From Delphinus delphis (taxonomy: Eukaryota > Chordata > Mammalia > Artiodactyla > Delphinidae), in contig NC_082689.1 in assembly GCF_949987515.2 (NCBI RefSeq), positions 66,153,746 to 66,217,745 on the forward strand: a DNA stretch of 64,000 nt, in the 5' to 3' direction. The notes beneath the pieces are model-generated. The model saw only the letters and a list, made by a program, of their open reading frames with translations, had not been told where the DNA came from and did no database searches. The stretch's first letter is position 1. Every line of letters begins with the position of its first letter. Shown here in pieces: positions 60,451 to 64,000 of the stretch. The translations under genes and the position numbers were made by a program.

Positions 60451-63241
60451 AACAGTTGTATGGTATGTACACAGGAGGAAAGTAAAAGATAAAGCTATTG
60501 GAGAAGGTAGTCAGAAATCTACCACTGAAAGGCTTATTTACATGGATATAGATATAACCAAGAATTAGGTTATGAAGGTATGATGTTAGGGAGAGTAACA
60601 GTAAGACAAAAGCTAAAATTTTCAGGGAAGGAGGGGGTGATATGGGGGTTGTAGATGGCTGTGTACAGAGATAATGATAATTTGTACCTTTCAGGTTACT
60701 GAGGATTAAAGAAGATATGAGTGTACTAGTCCATGGTGAACTCAATAAATATTAACTTTCATTATCCTACCAAGTCCATAGCTGACAACTATGTTGCAAA
60801 CACCAAAGCATATCTCACCTTAACACTGGTTGATGCAGGATGAGTATTACACTAGAACAGATGCTTGGTTTTCTGTCCAGATTACTGTTGGAGACGGCTG
60901 CAGGAGTCTGAAGGGAATGGGCTTAAGGGCACCAGAAGTAGAATTCCTGTGATGAGACGATTTTGGTATATTATACACTTATATTAATCAGAAATTCCAT
61001 AAAATCATGATTTACCTATTTGAAGAAAAACTGGTAGCTTTTTTCTCTTTTAATTAAATTTCCATTTGAGCCACTCTGCCCAACATGCTTATAAACGAAA
61101 AATGTAGGGCAGGAGAATCGGTCAGAGACTGTGTCAGAACACTGGCCTTCCCAGCAATGTGAGTTCTCAGTATTCTGGAGGATGGTCCTCATAAAGTCTT
61201 CACAAATCAAGGACGTAGGCTCTCTTGTTGTTTATCATTATGTCATGAGAATAGGCTAGATTCTTCATTGAAAATAAATGTGAATGCTTTTCCACACTTT
61301 TTCTATTTATTGAATTTCTGTATTTCTTTGGCAGCTCTTAAAAAGCCCTCTGAAGATTTCTTTCCATGTATCTGTCTCATTTGAGAACAGGTTGACATTA
61401 CGGCTTTAACTTGGAGTTCTGAGCTGTTCTTTTTGGAATAATCTACATATTTTTGTTTTGTTACCAGATCCAGAGTGGTGACCCAATATTTTATGATATA
61501 CCCATAAAGTTTGCAGATCAGTGAACATTATTTTTACTTTGTTATGAAGAGCTACTGTTTAGATTTCTCTGGGAATATAATTTTGTCCTGCTCCCAGCTT
61601 TTCTATTTTAGCAATGAACAACCAGAATTAGAAAGAAATCGTTATTATCAAGATCTGCAGGGGCTTTTGAAACTGACTTCTGCCATTGCTGGATACACAT
61701 GAGAGTTTTTAATGTGTAATTTCTCTATCTCCACTTGTGATTTAGCACTCAGGGATAACAGAGAAAGAGAAAGCTGAGTGGTAGCGAGACAAACAGCAGG
61801 AGTTCCCACCATTCACTTGGGTATTGGGGGAGACTAAAAGATTTGGGGGGAAATAGATAAAGCATTATGGAAATAAGGTGTGATGGATCCTTCATTTTCT
61901 CTTAGTGGGAACTTTTTAAATGTCTGTTTCAACATCCTTTTACAGAGTTCACACTTGGGTAGGGAAAACACATAACAGTGTGCCTTTCCTAGGGTTCTGA
62001 GTGGAGATGAAATGATTAGGGGTATTAGCCTGATCTAGCGAGTGTGAAACAGAAGCTTCAACACTCTGTGGGGGAATGACCTTGGAATTACATTTAAAGC
62101 TCAGGCAGATTTGCAATCAAAGAATGAGAACACAGGAAGGGACTGTGAAAGCTGTCTAGCTCTGGAAGCAGATGATAGAAAAAGGTAGGAGAAGGTGGAT
62201 CTGAAAGAGCAACTTCAGGGGTAAAAAAAAAAAAAAAAGAGTCTTCTTTAGGAGGTGAGGTGGAGAAAGTGAGATTATGTGATAAAACTAAAAATGCAGA
62301 GAAACTATGTTTGAGGAAAAGCTGACCACTGTCATTTTATCAAATAGCTGTTCTTGTCAGAGGCCTGAATCCAGTGCAGAGCGACTGATGAGAAAACATT
62401 ATTCACCTATGGAGTGATGGTGCTTCCTAAGACATAGTTGGTGAACGTGTGCTGGAGATGGAGAGAGAAAGTAGGACAGCGAGGAATGCGGAAGATTCAG
62501 AATAGTTGGGCCAAACTTCTCCAGTGAAAATGTATCTACGTTAGCCTAAATATAGAAACTTAAAGAATTTGTGCCCTGACAGTGTTCTAGAAAGCAAAGA
62601 TGGATGAATCTTCATTTCTACTCAGCAAGTGAAGCCTTTTTTGGCTTGCTCTGTTGTCAACAGGAAAAATGTAAACACATTTTAGTTCGCATTTATGTGA
62701 AACATAAAGCAAGTTAGAAAAGCTAGAATATATTTGTCCCAGGAAGACAATGACTTTTAGCTAATTCTAAACCATTGGTACTTAATTGAGCTGTTAATAC
62801 CATTCCCACTCTATTCAAAATAAATTGTCCACTCTGTTCCCCTTGATTTTTCTTTTTCCCACAGGATCACATCATAATTCATCCATAGGCTCACTGATGT
62901 ATTGAATTGCCCTCTAAAATAAGGCCTTACTTACAATAATATTCTACAATATCAAAGGCACATTTTGCCTTCTTTCATATTGATATTTTTACATTGAAAA
63001 AGTGACAACCATTTCTGGTACTTCCCCGATTTAATAGGGCTCTGAGATGAAGACTTCATAAAAATGCAGTGTCTACTAGCTCAGATTATAAATAGAATCA
63101 TCTTCACAATATGAAACACCAGCTCAAAATTATTCCTTCAGGCAATCTCAGTATAACTAAGAGCAGATTAAGTAGACAGAGTCAAAGAATTCAAGAATTC
63201 AAAAGAAGTTTCCCTTAAGTAAGCCATAAAACTCTTCACTA
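60451..63241. other. unassigned sequence
   Basis: Unique-looking, with a 16-base A-run at about 62223. No exon or repeat recognised. Confidence 0.55.
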
Positions 63242-63277
63242 CTATATATACACAGTGTGTATATATATATATATATA

Positions 63278-63316
<39 letters not shown>
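63242..63316. repeat. (TA)n microsatellite with TG interruptions
   Basis: Two long TA runs separated by GTGT. Confidence 0.96.
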
Positions 63317-63317
<1 letters not shown>

Positions 63318-63894
63318 CTCAGTAAAATATATATAACCTCAGTAAAACAATTACCAAAACAAGTTGAAAGGATAAGGAAAGTTAGTAGTGGGAAAATATT
63401 TTTAAAAGCTAATTCCCTTTTTATTTAGACTGGAATAGAAATTCCTAAAGGAGTAGTTTTGAAAAATGCCATGAATATGGGTTGTATTAATTTTTGACAT
63501 AATTCTGTCTAAACCTTCTATTTAAAGACTATCCTGTCCACAGTAGATTCTTCATAGGAATATTGAGATACCATGGTTAAATATGCTACTCTAATGTCAC
63601 GTAAAAAAAAAAATGACGCTACTAGTAGGTTTTATGTGCTTGCTCGTGTTTACGCTTCTCAATTTTTAGGACGTAATGATTTCCAAACAATTTAGATGCC
63701 CTGTGCTTGAAAATAATAAATGTGATGACCTAGTGAAGCTCTTATGTTTTATGTCACAACACTTAAAGTCTTGTTTGCCATCTTTGTGGTAAGTCAAAGA
63801 CTTTTGGTTATAAATAAATGATGTGAAAATAACATTTCCTGTGTAAATCTAGTTATAAGATAAATATAGCTATACGGAATAGTTTGGATAATTC

Positions 63895-64000
63895 AAATTC
63901 AAATGTATTTATTGGGCACTTTGCCATGTGTCAGGCAGTAATGTCACTTAATCCTCAGAGTACCTTGAAGGGTATGCGTTACTAATCCCAGTTTGCATCT
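63895..64000 (-). repeat. MIR running off the window
   Basis: Reverse-complement MIR or related 3' end: TTTATTGGGCACTTTGCCAT, GTGTCAGGCAGTAATG, ACTTAATCCTCAGAGTACC, ending at the window edge. Confidence 0.7.

Noticed and set aside
1..64000. CRISPR arrays, operons, phage or a novel defence system
   Set aside because: No regularly spaced repeats or tandem co-directional genes. All content fits a mammalian intron and flanking DNA.

Overview
This window is mammalian nuclear DNA, almost certainly from a cetacean and probably a toothed whale. The main evidence is ten near-complete, little-diverged copies (plus one fragment) of one tRNA-derived SINE. It has an internal Pol III promoter, a body ending GCGGTACGCGGG/CCGCGTACCGC and an A-rich tail, and most copies have target-site duplications (TSDs). 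I recognise it as the cetacean CHR-2 type (tRNA-Glu related). Young artiodactyl-type L1 3' ends and old mammalian repeats (L2, MIR, MER5A, MaLR-like LTRs) complete the picture. Base composition is AT-rich and gene density is very low.

The only protein-coding sequence I can support is one coding exon on the minus strand at 21307-21477. It encodes the N-terminus (49 residues plus one base of the next codon) of CSRNP3, a cysteine/serine-rich nuclear protein, and has a good splice acceptor and a consensus donor. The next coding exon is not in the window, so the following intron is longer than 21.3 kb and fills coordinates 1-21306. Everything to the right of the exon is therefore upstream of the start codon: 5' introns, untranslated exons, promoter or intergenic DNA. 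A small CpG cluster at 36.54-36.95 kb is the best candidate for an alternative CSRNP3 promoter or 5' exon. A minus-strand open frame ending in a strong donor at 34292 is a weaker exon candidate. In human, CSRNP3 lies at 2q24.3 near the voltage-gated sodium channel cluster, but no channel exon is visible here.

Layout: 0-2.6 kb, sparse old repeats and an AT-rich low-complexity tract; 2.6-6.6 kb, two SINEs and a 2.4 kb L1 3' fragment with decayed ORF2; 6.6-18.5 kb, mostly unassigned intron with an LTR-like element, MIRs, L2 and two SINEs; 18.5-20.5 kb, an old L1 with MIRs; 21.3 kb, the CSRNP3 exon; 22.5-27.8 kb, a SINE in MER5A, a 76-bp retro-insertion, L2, an LTR-like element and a fold-back DNA transposon; 28-42 kb, largely unique sequence including the candidate promoter; 42-47 kb, LTR, L2, MIR and a processed RPS4-type pseudogene with a SINE on its tail; 48-55 kb, two SINEs and two short L1 3' ends; 55.5-60.5 kb, a hAT transposon and two long L2 remnants in convergent orientation; 60.5-64 kb, mostly unassigned sequence, a TA microsatellite and a terminal MIR.

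I found no operon, CRISPR array, RNA gene or new genetic system. The points of interest are the layering of mobile elements, a few unusual retrotransposition products, and candidate regulatory or exonic sequence for CSRNP3.
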